The notes beneath the pieces are model-generated. The model did no database searches and was not told the origin of the DNA. It was given only the letters and a program-made list of their open reading frames with translations. This document shows, one piece after another, positions 1 to 12,650 of a stretch of DNA of 64,000 nt (positions are counted from its first letter, which is position 1; every line of letters starts with the position of its first letter). The translations under genes were made by a program, and so were the position numbers. This DNA comes from Hetaerina americana (lineage: Eukaryota; Arthropoda; Insecta; Odonata; Calopterygidae): positions 2,666,001 to 2,730,000 of the forward strand of contig JAKTNV010000024.1 in NCBI GenBank assembly GCA_022747635.1, in the 5' to 3' direction.

Positions 1-1590
1 ATCATTCCCTCATTCTTGGTTATTTAAAACAATGTGTTTGTATGTATAACTTTCATCTGGGATCTCGGATTGACTGTATGATATGACTGCTATTTCAAGC
101 TCCAATTTCAATCACTTAAACAATCTATCTTACATTTAGTTCGCATTTCTCATTTAAAAGATTGAACGTACAATGCAATAGCATTGTTTTAATGAGCTAG
201 TGATTAGGTCTAACGAAATGAAGACAGTTTTTTCGGGAAGCGTGGCATTTAAAATAAATGGTAAAATGATATAGCTTCAGCTTCCTAGCCTGTAAATTCG
301 GGATAATATTGGAGAACTACGATTACATAACTACGAACTACATTTGAAGATCATCTCCAGTTAAATACTTCTGTTCCATAGAATTTCTTTTCTCCCCGTA
401 TGTTTTCATTTAGATAGCAATTTTCTATAAATAAAAAAATCCTTGCTCTTTTATTGATGGAAAGTATTTTTATCCCCTTACTTTCTAAATAGATTTTGGA
501 TGACCCCTGACAATTATTACATTTAATTGTGAGCTTATAAATCATTTTTTTTAAAATCATAAAACCCTTTTCCCCTATACCTTTTCCTTCCTTAGTTCTT
601 CAAGTCCAAACTTCCTTTAGGTTCATCATGCCATCTCTTTTCCACTCTCCTTTCTCCCAAGTTAGCATTCTGCATCATATCGCACCTTGAACTCTTTACA
701 ACCTCTAGGCACACTTTCCATTAACTTTTTCTCTTTTTCTATAAGTTTCCTTAAAATTTTCCTCCTCTTCTTGACCATTCTCAACACATTTTTAATATTC
801 CTCTTTTCAAAATACCTTTAAAAAATTGATTTTAAAAAGAAAATTTAGTTCTAATAATGACTCTAAAATAATACTATGTAAATTAGGATTAATTGTTATC
901 AGTTATTCAAATCTATTATATTATTATTTATTCATTAGTTTTATTTATTAGTTGTTGTTTACAAGTTTTTTCTCGATGTTTTTTTATGAATCGAACATTT
1001 CATATGGACAATTTTTAACAATAATACTCCTGCGTGTCCAAGTGAGTTCATGAGCCTCTCTTTACTGCGATCATTTGTGCTTCCCATCTACTGACAGAGC
1101 AAAATTTATCAATTGATACATTTATAATACTATACGCCGAGGTGAGGTATTTCCTAGTTAAGTGTTTGACTTGACAGAATGTCTTACTAATACATAACCA
1201 CCTGACCCAGGATACCGAAAAATATAAGTGGCCGATTAGAAAATAAGTAATATATATTTATGTAATATTTCTTCGCATTTGTGCTATGGTTGTTATTATT
1301 CCGAATTCACCCTTTTTGCAGTTTACGAGTGTTAGAATTCTTTCTTATATTTTAAACGCGTTCACCTTGTTACAATATTTTAGTATTGAACTTTAAAGCT
1401 CATTCTTAAAACATCATCCCATGATTAATATCTGAACCAACTTTATTCCATGATTAACTCAACTCACTACTCCCTTCCCCCTGGAAGTTTACCTAAACTC
1501 TGTTAGTGATGCCTTTAGGGTATCATCTTGTGTAAGCCCTTAAGCTATGGAATTAGAATTGCCAGCGTGTGAAGGCACCAATTTCATGAA
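1..1590. other. AT-rich DNA, no gene seen
   Basis: The open frames here are short and AT-biased, and none shows a recognisable domain. I see no tandem repeat, tRNA-like boxes or long inverted repeat. Best read as intergenic or intronic sequence. Confidence 0.6.
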
Positions 1591-1639
1591 CTGATTGAGT
1601 GACAGAGAACTGGGGGAGTTTGCTCTGAGTGAAATACGA

Positions 1640-1770
1640 AACGATGCGTATACCGCGCTACGCATGCTAACTCAATCGATACAAGGAGCAAGTTCGGAAT
1701 CGAACCCGAATTGGCTTCGTGCCCACTCAAACGCAGGTTATTCAATTTACGCCTTGGTTTTAACGAGCAT
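1640..1770 (-). repeat. Possible tRNA-derived SINE fragment (B-box only)
   Basis: On the minus strand 1696-1707 reads GGGTTCGATTCC, a perfect RNA polymerase III B-box. It is flanked by bases (TTCGG / CCGAA) that can form a T-arm-like stem. No convincing A-box or cloverleaf lies at the right distance upstream, so this is not a tRNA gene. It may be a decayed SINE head unrelated to the two SINE families described elsewhere in the window, or a chance match. Confidence 0.3.
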
Positions 1771-4700
1771 CTGGTCCACTTGAAAACGATCGATAAGGGA
1801 AATCAATGCCGTGTGCTCTACATACCGCTCAAAACTTGAAAGTGGTTACTCTAAAAATAATTGGATTCCATGGAAATAACTTGGGATCGAATAATGGCCA
1901 TGGGGAATATATTCTTTCTAATTGGCTCATGTAACAAGATTGAATATCTGATAATGTAACTGAATGTATGAAATTAATAAATAATTGGAGAAAAATCTTC
2001 ATCGCCAAAACATTGGGAATTTTGTACATGGCAAACATATCTTTTCTAGATAATTATTTCTTATTGGTCTCTTATAATTGTTTTTAAGTCCATCGTATCG
2101 GCCCCGCCTTTTCCTTTTCATCATTCAATTATATTGCCTCCATATTAATACAGGTAGGTTAAAGCTCCAATTAAGATATTTGAGACATTTCGATCCCTCA
2201 TGGAATTAAGGTTATTATAGATGTCATCGTCAATAGTAATTTTTCTTTATTTTATTTTGTTAGTGAGAAAAAGTAATTTTGCCGCAATTATCTTTCAGTG
2301 GATCATTATAACTAATGTTTGAGTATACTTTAGATTATGATAAATTAACATTATTTTTCTCGTATGAGATTGCAGTGTTCTCTGACTTATTTTGCCCTGA
2401 AATTCACTAGGAATTTTTTCGTCTCAATGTTTCCTATCAAATCTCTGATCGATAACAACCGGTTATTCCACAAGGATTTCATGTCGGTGGTCTCCTCACG
2501 GCAACAGTGAATCACTCCCCGAGTATTTTTCTCAGGCGGCGTTATCGGCTCCTACTTGTTTACCACTACCCCTATCCTCCCGCCACTAAAACTTTTAGAT
2601 ATTTTATCGTGTGCCTTTTGATCCCAAACCCAAGAGAACTCCGAGTTTAATCTTTATGCCTATTGTGCTGAAAAATTTATCTTGGTCTTTCCGCTCGAAC
2701 GGTTGTCCCATTTGCCACGAAATCAGCACAAAAAATCAGATTTGGATAGATGCCTTTTGGAAAGTCTTCTGACAAATATTTGCATAAACCGCCATGTTCA
2801 AACTTAAAGAACCTGATGCTAAATTATTTTAAAACATCTACGTTTTCTTTAAGATTTATAAGCAGTTGATTTCGGTTTTCAGGTAGGTTAACGTCTTATA
2901 TTACATCCCTTGCTATCAAATTCAAACAACTAGGAATATAACAAGCACAAAAGGCACACTCGAGGAAAAAGAATCGTTCTTTTAGTTTCTCGGCTAACAC
3001 GTCATCGGACTTGACGATAAGGACCAAAATTTAAAGATCTCTTGGCATTCAGATGATATAATCCTTTCAGAAAGCTAAAAGCCAATTTATTGTTTCACAA
3101 AGACCGTAGAGTTAACACTCCTAGTGACTCTAAAATAGAAAGTTTATAAAACCTCTTAAGACTAGGTATCTCTGGTATCACTCTTACATTTAGTACATAT
3201 CACACTAAATAATGTTTTACGTGCTAGGCTACAGCTACGATTTTCTTCAAAAGTTTTGTAAATTTGCTTTAGCTACGAGAAATAGACCCCTATTAGGGCA
3301 TGTTGTACCGACAACTGACATCAACTCTCGCAGCCATGGGCTCAAGAGTGAATTTATATTGAACTCGGAATGAGGCAAAAACTCGAAAATGCCAAAATAA
3401 AAGGCAATACTACATGATCTAGATTAACTCCCATTCATGCATATTTTTGATTTTTAAACCGACTTTAATAACTTTCAAGAATAAATTAGGCGTATTCATT
3501 TCAGAAATCAATGTAATTAATATCCGCTTTCATCGGGATCCAATACAACACTCAGTATAAATGTCACCGCTTTAAAGTTTGGCGATAAGCACTAAGCACT
3601 AATAATTTCTGACTCAATGGCCAATGGTAGACCATGATCCCTAGTTGGTGATGATTTTTATTTAGATTTCGGCTGCTCTCTCGTGAAAAGCTATTGCTTA
3701 GTGGGACTTCACTTTCCCTCATGGATACACAAAATTTGCGTTTAGTAATTTATGTTTTCTTACATTACGTGACAATTTGACTTCATTCATTTGCTTTAGC
3801 ATATATCACAAAGAGGGCCAATATTTTTTTATAAATTCAAAGCAAAAACGAAACATGGAGTAACATACGTTTATTAATGAGAGGAATCTTATAAAAATAG
3901 ACGCCAAGTGGGCATTGCTGGTAATGCTGCTGCCTTTGTGAAAAAGTGCATGAAACGGAACTTTTAAATCTACCAATAGATTCACCTTTCCTATGAAAAA
4001 GTTTAAAAAGGATAAACTTATTATTTACCGGCACTTAATCAGATTAACCACACCCTTCACCTATCCAGGCACCAGTCACGCTTGTGGTGGAGTACTTCCT
4101 TTGCCATAAATGGCGCTCTTTATTCGTTGGAAAAATTCATCCACTCGTCCCGTTTCAATATTTTTAAATAGCCATGTTGACGCATCGCCGCAATAGATGT
4201 CATTTCAACGCTCTAGCTTCAAGTGCAAAACTTCCTTATTTTCAAATCCCGAGCTGAACCAGGGCATGCATATGGTAAAAGTTGAAAAAATTGAACTGAG
4301 GAAACGTTTGCCGCATTCGAGTCTCGGATCGCGTTTTCATTCCCCTTCTCGTTCCTCGCCGTGTGCAAAAAAAATTCCAGCGGACCCGAGAGCTCAACCA
4401 CGGAGCTCCGCGTAGGGAGTCTCACTTCCACAGTGACCGCCTCGGCAATACGTATTTCAGCGGGAGAATCAAAATCTGCATTTCAAAGGATAACTTATTG
4501 CAGAGCATCAACGTTCAATCACTAGCGGTGGCCAACAGGGTTCAATTACAAGAAAAACATCCGTCTCTTTCCTTAACGGTTTCGCTTGTCTTCCCCTTAA
4601 GATCAGTGGAGACCTTTTTCTCCCAGACAGCTTGTTCTGGTCCCCCGAATTCATTCACTTCCCCATTAGCATGAAGTTTTGCTCAGATCCGTCCCCACGA

Positions 4701-6086
4701 CACGGATCGTGAGTACGATTATATCACCAAAGCTACTCTCACTGTCCACCCCTCGGCGTCCGAAATTGTTAATCTATTAGCATTACTGTAATTACCTAGA
4801 CCCAATTACACCAAAAATGGTGCTTTTAGTTATTAAAATCAGGGTCTTTGATGTAGTGGCAAGGGATAATTGACGAGAGTAGGCCATATGGGATTCACGG
4901 GTATATTCCGAGTTAAATCAGATCAGGCTAACCGATTTTATAGACTTTTCATAATGTTTTACTTTGTAGCACATTTACTGAATACATGCATTTTATTAAT
5001 TCTTTCATCCTCTTATCACTATTGTAAAATAATGTCATAAATCATAACGTTAAATCAATATGAAAGTGTGCTAGAGTAGGCTAGGGCCACCCTGTACTGA
5101 GCTGTTTCAGTCTCAGTCTCAAAGGTGTTTATTTATCCAAATAGTTGCACAGAGTTTAACAGTAACAACTATAACAATAACAGTTTTATAATTATAACAG
5201 TGCAACTGAAAAGAAAGCCCTCTTGTAGGCAATATGCCTCTTCAGGGTCTAGAATGACCGCTCTTGAAGTTTGTATTCAGAGTTGGCAGAAAGGACTTTT
5301 AAAAAACCTGTACTGAGCGAGCAAAGCAAATAAATGAATTTAACGCATTTATAGTAGAGAAGCGTTCCCCATTCGTAGTCCCTCAAGTTATCAACCAGTT
5401 CTGGTCCCCATAAAACTAAATTATATCAATCGCTTTGGCTGGGTTTGTCTATAAGCATAGGATTAAAAACCAGGATTTAATTTTTATCGATCGCGAAGGA
5501 AGGGAAAAATTTTGCCAGTCGGTGTCCTGCGAAGAAACAACTTTTTAAATTAAAATTAAAAAAAAATAATATTGAAAATTAAAATTACGAATAAGAATCC
5601 TTGTTCACCTGTATCTCTATCGAGGAAGGATTGTACTCCAAGATCTTTGGGATATCCACTATGAGCACCACAAATAGGCATACCAACCAGCCCGACACAG
5701 TTTCTCGCATATATATAAGCATTTAAAGATATTTTAAGGCTATTGGTATTTCTACGTCCTTCCAGGCTAAACCTTCTCTCAACTTGGAAACATTTCCTCC
5801 AATTTTGAAAGAAAAATATAGTCAAAGGTTTTCAAACTTTCCACATTTTGTCCGTTTCTAAATATATTTTTAAAATTTAACTACGTTTGCCATTTCTTTA
5901 TTATGATTTTCAAAGATACTGATTTTCTAAAATTCAAATTATTCGTATCCTTCCCTGCAAGGTTGATAACTTCTCTCAGCTACTTCATCGCATCCCCTCC
6001 ACAGCTACATAACATTCACTTTATTCAAAGAAAATGCGGTCGCCTCCCCATCAACAAAACCGAGGCTGTCCCCCGAGTACCCGTAG
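1771..6086. other. No gene seen; one moderately GC-rich patch
   Basis: Mostly AT-rich single-copy-looking sequence. Around 4200-4680 the composition becomes more balanced and overlapping frames of 70-103 codons open on both strands. Both strands being open together indicates base composition rather than coding, and no motif is recognisable. No repeat boundary was found. Confidence 0.55.
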
Positions 6087-6205
6087 CATCTGACCCCCCA
6101 ACCCTGGGGTGTGATTTTCACACGCCGTTGGGCTTAGTGCTAGCGAAGCCCTATCTGAGGAACTATCAAACCGATCTTCGAATTGATGACAGTGGTTTGT
6201 TTTTC
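6087..6205 (+). mobile_element. SINE-1, 3' fragment (third copy)
   Basis: This stretch aligns by eye to the 3' third of the SINEs at 21832-22109 and 49030-49311. The shared blocks appear in the same order: the C-run, the internal palindrome (GTGTGATTTTCACAC at 6109-6123), the GCTTAGTGC block, AAACCGATCTTCGA, and the T-rich end. The tRNA-related head is absent or decayed beyond recognition, so this copy is 5'-truncated or old. No target-site duplication was identified. Confidence 0.75.
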
Positions 6206-7550
6206 ATGTCTGTTAATTAAGTACATTTGCCACACAGAAATAAATTATCAAGTTATAGCTGATAAAATTTGTCTTGTATTTAGAGGAAATAATCCTCTAG
6301 ATACATATAATAGTCCTATTCTTTTAAATGGGGATTGTTGTGTCAGTAAACTCATCAATAAACAAAATACGACCATTTGACTCGGAATACCATAAGTAAC
6401 ATAATGCTTACAGAATGATTTTGGATTTGTTGAGGGGATTTTTTTGGGAAATCTAAAGACATATAGACGTATGTCGGTATACTATGGGGACTACAGGGGG
6501 ACAGCAATGTCCTTTCCTCGAGAGGGACTGCGTCACAGTCCAAAATTATTTATTCTCCTCGATGCAATTCTTCCTGATCTTCTATCTTAGCAGACTGCTG
6601 AAATGCGCTATAAATGGTTTCTTGATTTTTTAAGTGGGGAAGATCTGAAATCGCGTTTACAATTCGATAATAACATCTCTCAACTTGGAACATGGGGAAA
6701 CTCAGAGTTGCTTGCTCTGGCGCATGAGATTCCATTATCTTGCAATCCATTGTCTTGCTCCGAATTCTAAGCTAGTGACATCGCACTTAAGAGGAAATGC
6801 TGTGGGAAACATAAGTCATAAATACGTCTTAGCGCAAAGCCCATGCATTGTTTTCACGCCACCTGCACACTCTGGAGCTCTCTTTCACCTCACGTAAACT
6901 TCAACAAAGCAAGCTTGAAAATTAACTTTCGTGTTGTTATTTGATTTATCCAGAGAAAGCAATGATTTATTATCATGTTCAATTAATAGTTTTTTTACAC
7001 ATAAAAGTCAATTTTAATCACAAAAAGTACTACCCGATGCCATCTTGTTAGTTACGAATTGTCCAAATAACTTGAACTTTTATGCGGTACAACTTGTTAA
7101 CTTAACTCTATTGTAACTTAAACTTGAGTTGAGTATATTTTAAAAATATATTGAGGGATGTATGCGCTTTTCCAATATCGCTATGTTACTAATTATATCG
7201 CTTATTTCACCCAATAAACTCCAAATATTACTTCACAGCAAAACAAGATAATTTCATGCAGATTACTTGCATAATAGTGCCGCTAAAAACTCTCCTCACG
7301 TCAAGCAAGTCATCAGTGAGTTTTATCCATGCTTATACAAAACTTTTCCTGATTTTTCTCATTTAACACGCATCCGTTTATGTCATTTCGAGGGCGCCCG
7401 CAGATCGTTATCCATTCACTTCTGCGCCCTTTTTATGTTTCCTGAAGCGGAAAATGAAACGGGACTCGTTTATTTCGCGCTATTCCTTAACTATTTTATA
7501 ATTCCCAATTATCGTCGGACTTCCTGAAACTCTCTAACTTTTGACGAGTG
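6206..7550. other. No gene seen
   Basis: AT-rich sequence with only short frames. No similarity to the repeats recognised elsewhere in the window was noticed. Confidence 0.55.
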
Positions 7551-7634
7551 TATGTACATACACACACCTACATATATATATACACACACACACACGCAAA
7601 CATATACACATGTATTTACACACACACTCACATG
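7551..7634. repeat. Compound TA/CA microsatellite
   Basis: Alternating ACAC and TATA dinucleotide runs, interrupted (CACACACCTACATATATATA and similar). Open frames across it on both strands are simple-repeat artefacts. Confidence 0.9.
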
Positions 7635-8532
7635 CAGATTTATCTCTTTACCAGGCATAATTTCGCCATTGATTCTTCTTTTCTCTTTCCCATCACGTAT
7701 CACATTATCACATTATTTATTAGGGCGCAACGACTAAATTTAACTGCACCTTAAGGGCATATGTGTGCTGTATGAAAGGTAGGAAAACGAAAGGGATCCG
7801 TGGTGGTGAAAGCTGAATTGGTTGCCGTGGCTCAAAGTAGAAACCTCAAGGGTTACTATGGGTAGATCGACCTCTATTTTCCTCCTCCAACTTCTCGTCT
7901 TTATTGAATAGCATTACCATTACCCACATCATGCATATAATGTATAACCACCAGCCTCAACTACCGGATAACCAGCATGTTTTTCGCCGAATCATTGTGA
8001 AAAAATCAAAAACGCGACCTCAAGAATATCCTCCATTCAGTCACACCTCGTTCCTTCGCTGGAGGATTGGTGACAATCATTAGATTGTTTGATATCTCAT
8101 TTAGTTTTATTTAATTATCAACTAATATCTTTTTCTTGAATTTGGGTTCAATTTGACAATACAGTACTGGTTTTGAAGAACAGCATTGTCATTGATGTTT
8201 ACTCTTACAGATGAAAATTACAATGAAAATATGCCTACAAAAATATTCATTCGTGATTCTAAAATTCTCATCTGGCAGAATTTTCTTTCAACCGTCAGAA
8301 AATTAATGGAAAATAGAACTCTATTTTGATGTGCAAACACTTTGTTTGTAACGGATTGCTAAGTTGAATGTGTTGAATTCAATTAAAGATGTTAATCAAT
8401 GGAAGTTATTGTTGTAATTCACTATTCAAACACAGACTCAATAATTTTCTTAAGAAATTTTGCTGTTTCTTATATAAATAATTTCTTGGTTATCTGGAAT
8501 GCAAATCTCAGGCCATATAAAATGAAAGTTCA
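7635..8532. other. No gene seen
   Basis: AT-rich sequence without recognisable repeat, RNA or coding signal. Confidence 0.5.
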
Positions 8533-8800
8533 TGTTCGATGAGGGTGCTGGGGTTGTTCAGGGTGCTTAGGAGCCAGTAAGCTGAAAGATTGGTAAACGA
8601 AGCATCCAAAGAAATACTGAGTCAGTAAGGAGAAGTATGAGGAAAAGAAGAACCAAAAGGATTGGACGTAACATGATAAACGATAGAATTGTGAAGGATA
8701 TTAGAGAAAAAGAAATTATATGCAAGGCCCTGAGAAGAGGATTAAGGAAAAGGTAGACGCGTAGACCAATTAAAGGAGGATGAATTAAAGTAAAAAGAGG
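8533..8800 (+). pseudogene. LINE 3' end, decayed RT C-terminus
   Basis: One plus-strand frame (through 8634-8753) gives ESVRRSMRKRRTKRIGR and then IVKDIREKEIICKALRRG. This follows the C-terminal pattern of APE-type LINE polyproteins: basic RRxxKxIGH, then a hydrophobic 'IVKxIxEGK' segment, then a basic GRPR-like end. Upstream, the same frame, interrupted by two stops, retains a weak match to the 'EMWxWRRMExVxWT' region. No catalytic part of the reverse transcriptase is present, so this is a 5'-truncated, inactive copy. It belongs to the same broad class as the fragments at 11.2, 16.7, 18.1 and 25.7 kb but differs in sequence, so it is probably another subfamily. Confidence 0.6.
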
Positions 8801-9033
8801 GCTTAAAACAACTATTATTGAATTGGTACAAATCGAGTATTGCAGTCAACCAACCAGAATTGAAAAACCAAGTACTGAATCGAAGAGCCAACTGCTGGAG
8901 TCAGATCTGTCCTGACTTACAATCCTAAGGTTTTTTGCTTCCAATCCCGTTTTCAGTGTGGATATTTTTATGCTTTAGGATTATTAAAATAATCATTGAA
9001 TGAAGACACATTTTTCCATTGTTCTCTATTTTG

Positions 9034-9073
9034 GTACTACTAGTTTCAACGCTTAGGCCTCATCATCAGGTAC
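9034..9073 (-). other. Hammerhead-ribozyme-like motif in PLE end
   Basis: Minus strand order: GTAC (stem I, 5' side), CTGATGA, T, a weak stem II region, GAAAC, TA, GTA, then GTAC (stem I, 3' side). The two GTAC strands can pair. AC and GT around the TA would make a 2-bp stem III with a two-base loop, a form reported for PLE ribozymes. Departures from a canonical hammerhead are one extra base between CTGATGA and stem II, and poorly paired stem II arms. Position just downstream of the PLE coding relic supports the identification. Activity is unproven and, given the weak stem II, doubtful. Confidence 0.5.
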
Positions 9074-9329
9074 AAATTAGTCAAGTTGCGGTCTATTCAT
9101 ATACCATTCTTTTGGGGGAAGGGGTAGGTGAGAGAGGGGGCAAGGAGAGGGGGGAAAGAGGAGGGGTTTAGATGGGCGTTGATGGGAAGGAGGAGAGGGT
9201 TGTTAAGCGTCAGGAAAGGCGATTAGTGGGGTTCACAGTGGGGGGGGGAGGTTGGTTAGGTCTTTCCGTGAAGGAAATGGATGCTTCCAGGATTGGAGAG
9301 AGGTATTTAAACAATAAATCGTTGACCAA

Positions 9330-9898
9330 ATGACTTTTTCTTCATTTTTTTTTCATGATTTCCAGCTCTTCCTACTTGTCCATCCTCCCTTTGTCCATTG
9401 GATGCATAAGTTCCGGGTTGAAATCGCTCCTATGGTTTTCTTCTCACACATGCTTGGTGAAGCATGTGTGAGAAGAAAATTCCGAGAGGTCACATTTCCT
9501 AAAGCAGTGCTCATGTTCCTCCGCTCGTGCTTTTAATAATCTCCCCGTTTGGCCTATGTATACGGCACTACAGTCTTTACAAGTTAACTTATAAAGGCCA
9601 ATTTTATTTTGCTTTTCCAATTGGGTCTTTCCTAGTATTTATGAATGATTTTAGTTAGTCACATTGTAAAAACTATCGGAAATAGTTCCCTAGGGAAAAG
9701 GTTGGCTATCTTTTGTGAAATCAATCCACAATAAGGAAATCTACACCATTTGTAATATTTTACATCCATATTCACTGGTTTAAACAAAAGATTGTTTATC
9801 CTAAGGGAACGTTTTCTGAGTAGAATTTTTTTATTAAATCTCCTTTGTACCCATAATTTACTGCAATATCTTTCATCGTCTTTATTAAAATAACTTAA
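9330..9898 (-). pseudogene. PLE protein relic with GIY-YIG endonuclease
   Basis: From high to low coordinate the minus-strand reading gives a linker block (FPYCGLISQKIANLFPRELF), a short break with stops and a frameshift near 9626, then GLYKLTCKDCSAVYIGQTGR at about 9598-9538. That last block is the GIY-YIG signature: GLY stands for GIY, YIG is followed by QTGR, and the C-x2-C spacing just before it is typical of PLEs. Next come KARAEEHEHCFRKCDLSEF and, past an inserted palindrome, ENHRSDFNPELMHP. In intact PLEs this domain nicks the target DNA to prime reverse transcription. At least three in-frame stops and one frameshift are visible, so no product is expected. GIY-YIG domains also occur in other selfish elements, but the CxxC and linker context favours PLE. 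Confidence 0.85.
9436..9479. repeat. Perfect 20-bp hairpin inside the PLE relic
   Basis: Arms 9436-9455 and 9460-9479 are exact reverse complements separated by a 4-base loop (GGTG). It lies inside the former coding sequence just after the GIY-YIG core. The PLE reading frame is the same on both sides. It looks like a local inverted duplication acquired after or during insertion. Confidence 0.9.
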
Positions 9899-9903
9899 GG
9901 TTG

Positions 9904-11219
9904 GTCAGGCTAAATAATCTCGGTAAAATTGCCCGTCAACAAAATCTACGACTCAATTGGCAACAGTTGAATTTCCCACCCTCGTGCAGGCTTATTTCCG
10001 TTCCAACGTCCTTCTCTCCCCTCCCCTTCAATGTTCTAAATTCAGTCGATAATTTTTCCGCAGACGCAACTTCCTCAAACTCACTCCGCTACGGCCGTCG
10101 TCCGCATTTGAACTCGTCCAGCCAGGTCGGCCTAATTGAGAGCAAATGCATACGTTCGCGGAACAACCCACCAGCATTTTACTCCCATCTCTTCCGTCCA
10201 CCGATGCTCAAATTGATTTTTTTAATCCACCTCCACTCCCTTATGGCCTTTGCTCCGGGCATAAATGCAGTAAATTGCCTTCGTTATTTCCATACAGCTT
10301 TTTGATGTGGTGGTTATTAATAAGAACTGAGGCATTTGTCGTCCTAAGTCGTCACCATATCTCCGACTTTCGATACTAATGGGTGAACCTGAACGAGGTC
10401 AGATGATGAGAGTGAGTACTAAAAAAATAATAATAATAATAAATAATTTAAAAAACAGGAATTCGCCTATCATACCTCCTGGGGAAAGCTTATTCATGAA
10501 ATAATACGATGCGTAATGCGAAGGAATTAATGTTCTAAAATGTATAATAATTGGATTCGTTAACATTGCAAAGAATACCAGGTTTCTACTGCCCTCAATG
10601 TCTTCCTACTGTTTCCCCAATTAGTAAATCGAGAATGCAATGAGGTTTTTAAGACATAAAGCTGTATTGCACACAAATTTCTCATCCGCTACATGTTAAT
10701 TTCTTTTACAAAAAACCTCCAAACTTCATCCTAATTTTATGTAGGTTTTCTCTCTTGGCCATGCTGCGGTATCATTTCTAAAATCATTAAAACTTCATGT
10801 ATTTCATTTTTATATCTTTGATGAAATTCATGTAGATTATAATCATTAACAGATCACAGATATTATATCAATTGAAATTATCTCTAATGATTTTAAAGAG
10901 GATTCTTTAAAACCCCTCTTTTGGCAGAAATTCTAGCCCTGGTGTAATAAATTAAATGAAAAATAGTACTCTCTCCTCTCTTGACGAACATCTTTGGAAG
11001 TTTCTGCATTTGTAACGGTATTGTTGTTTAAATTTGAAATTTCCATGAGATACAATGAAAATCTTTTTCTATAAAAATAACGCTTTTGTAATCAATACAT
11101 CGAACACGGAAATCTGACAATATTTATTAAGAAAATTTGTAGCAACCTTTATCCACGGTTCCTTCAATTATCTAAAATACGCGAGGTGAAGTAGGTCATA
11201 GATAATGGGAGTTTATGAA
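9904..11219. other. No gene seen; short AAT run
   Basis: A 134-codon plus-strand frame (9901-10305) is open but has no recognisable domain, and its first bases overlap the PLE edge. An AAT-rich simple repeat occurs at 10421-10449. The remainder is plain AT-rich DNA. Confidence 0.5.
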
Positions 11220-11455
11220 ACCCCATACTGGATGCGGGTGCTGAAGGTCAAATGAGCAGAAATAATGAGAAACTAAGTGTGTGAGAAAATGAACAGGTCG
11301 GCGTGGAGTAGCATAAGGAAAATGAGAACCTGGTTGATTGGACGAGTCATGAAAAATAATGGACTAGCCAGAAATAATTGAGAAGCCACAATAAAACGCA
11401 AGGTCCCACAAAGTAGACTAAAGGGGAAATTGCGTAGATCAATAATGAGTTAGTA
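11220..11455 (+). pseudogene. LINE 3' end, decayed RT C-terminus
   Basis: One plus-strand frame reads SSIRKMRTWLIGRVMKNNG and, after a stop, EATIKRKVPQSRLKGKLRRS. The order is the same as in LINE C-termini: basic patch, xLIGHVMRNNG-like, IxEGxxxGKxPRGRPKGK-like. Upstream, VCEKMN fits weakly with the preceding NEEVL region. Stops interrupt it and no catalytic residues remain. The resemblance rests on a pattern, not a computed alignment, so it is a moderate call. Confidence 0.5.
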
Positions 11456-12559
11456 ATTTTTATTAATAGCGTATTATGCCAGGTAAACATTATTCCCCCG
11501 CATTTCCTATTTCATTTTTACGAATATCTACATATTTAGTTTGTACTTATACGTAACTTACGTCATTATTTTGGTAAACTTGTAACTGCAAGAAGCCTCT
11601 CTGTCACGAGGAACAACGATGAGTGACCATCAGTTATTCTGCGGGTATTTAGTATCTGGAAATAATTTCCGTTGCTTTAAATCGAACGCTAATCATTATT
11701 CTTCTCAAACGGATGAAATTGTTTTTTTGCGTCACAGAAAATCAGATAATTATAAAATTATAGTCTTTGGAAAATACTGCAGTTGCAGAGAAAAAGTCTC
11801 CCATCCTAAACTTGCGGCCTTGAATTAAATTGTTCAACCGTGCATTTGATAATCAGACTTTGCCTCACTTTTAAATACAACGTTGAGGTACAAGGGATGA
11901 AGTGGAATGCCGCGGAGAGGAAAACGAAAAAAAATACGATGCCTAGAGCGTAAGAGGGAGGGACTCAAGTTTCAGAGTGAAATGTGACGTTTACATTCTT
12001 CTCGGAGAAATCGATCTCCGGGTGGGAAGAGAGGGGGCATTTTTTTTCTTCTCGCCGCCCCACCTTCACGCTAATGAAATCTTGACCCTGATTTGTTGAG
12101 TTTTCCTTCCCGTCGTGTTCCGATCCACACCATTTCCTGCCTCGAGCTCCCATCTCAAAATCCTTCGAGCAAGCATGGTGGTCTCTTGAAGGCGCTCTCT
12201 CACACACAACTCATCTCCGTATTCCACACGCGCCCACTCTCTTGTTCTCTCTCTCCTTCTGTCTCTCCCTGACGTCCAATTGAAGCCTTCTTAGAACACT
12301 CCGCATTGCTGCAGACGAACTCTCCTCAGAACACAGAAACACGCGACCGCTCCCTTTCACAAACACGCACGCGCGCACAGGAAGCTTTCAACGTTACAAT
12401 TTAATGCAGCGGATGCACCTCTCAGTCACAGATGTTCCGCTTTTTACTTCTTCAGCGCCGGAGAACCTCAAAGATGAAATCTGGAAAGAGAATGAGCTTT
12501 TGAGTAAAGAGGATATAAAATGATGCAGAACATATAAAGACATTTTGACGCTATTATAG
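11456..12559. other. No gene seen; C/T- and CpG-richer patch
   Basis: From about 11940 to 12380 the sequence is richer in CpG and in short CA/CT runs, including several 'CTCTCT' and 'CACACGC' stretches. No open frame with recognisable content and no RNA gene was found. Confidence 0.5.
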
Positions 12560-12616
12560 GTACCCCTCGGCTTATATATACTAGTATATACTTAGTATAT
12601 ACTATATATATATATA

Positions 12617-12650
<34 letters not shown>

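Larger units (their letters stand above)
8985..9903 (-). mobile_element. Penelope-like element, 5'-truncated
   Basis: Read on the minus strand, this segment holds the typical end of a Penelope-like retroelement: the linker after the reverse transcriptase, a GIY-YIG endonuclease, a C-terminal tail, a pyrimidine-rich 3' untranslated stretch (about 9250 down to 9090) and a terminal hammerhead-like motif at 9073-9034. The reverse transcriptase itself is missing. Recognisable protein stops near 9898, which suggests 5' truncation, common for this element type. A stop lies in frame just beyond that point, so the exact boundary is uncertain. I could not identify target-site duplications. Frameshifts and stops make it a dead copy. 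Confidence 0.85.

Noticed and set aside
9901..10305. 134-codon plus-strand frame next to the PLE
   Set aside because: No recognisable motif; its first codon is not ATG and it begins at the PLE truncation edge.
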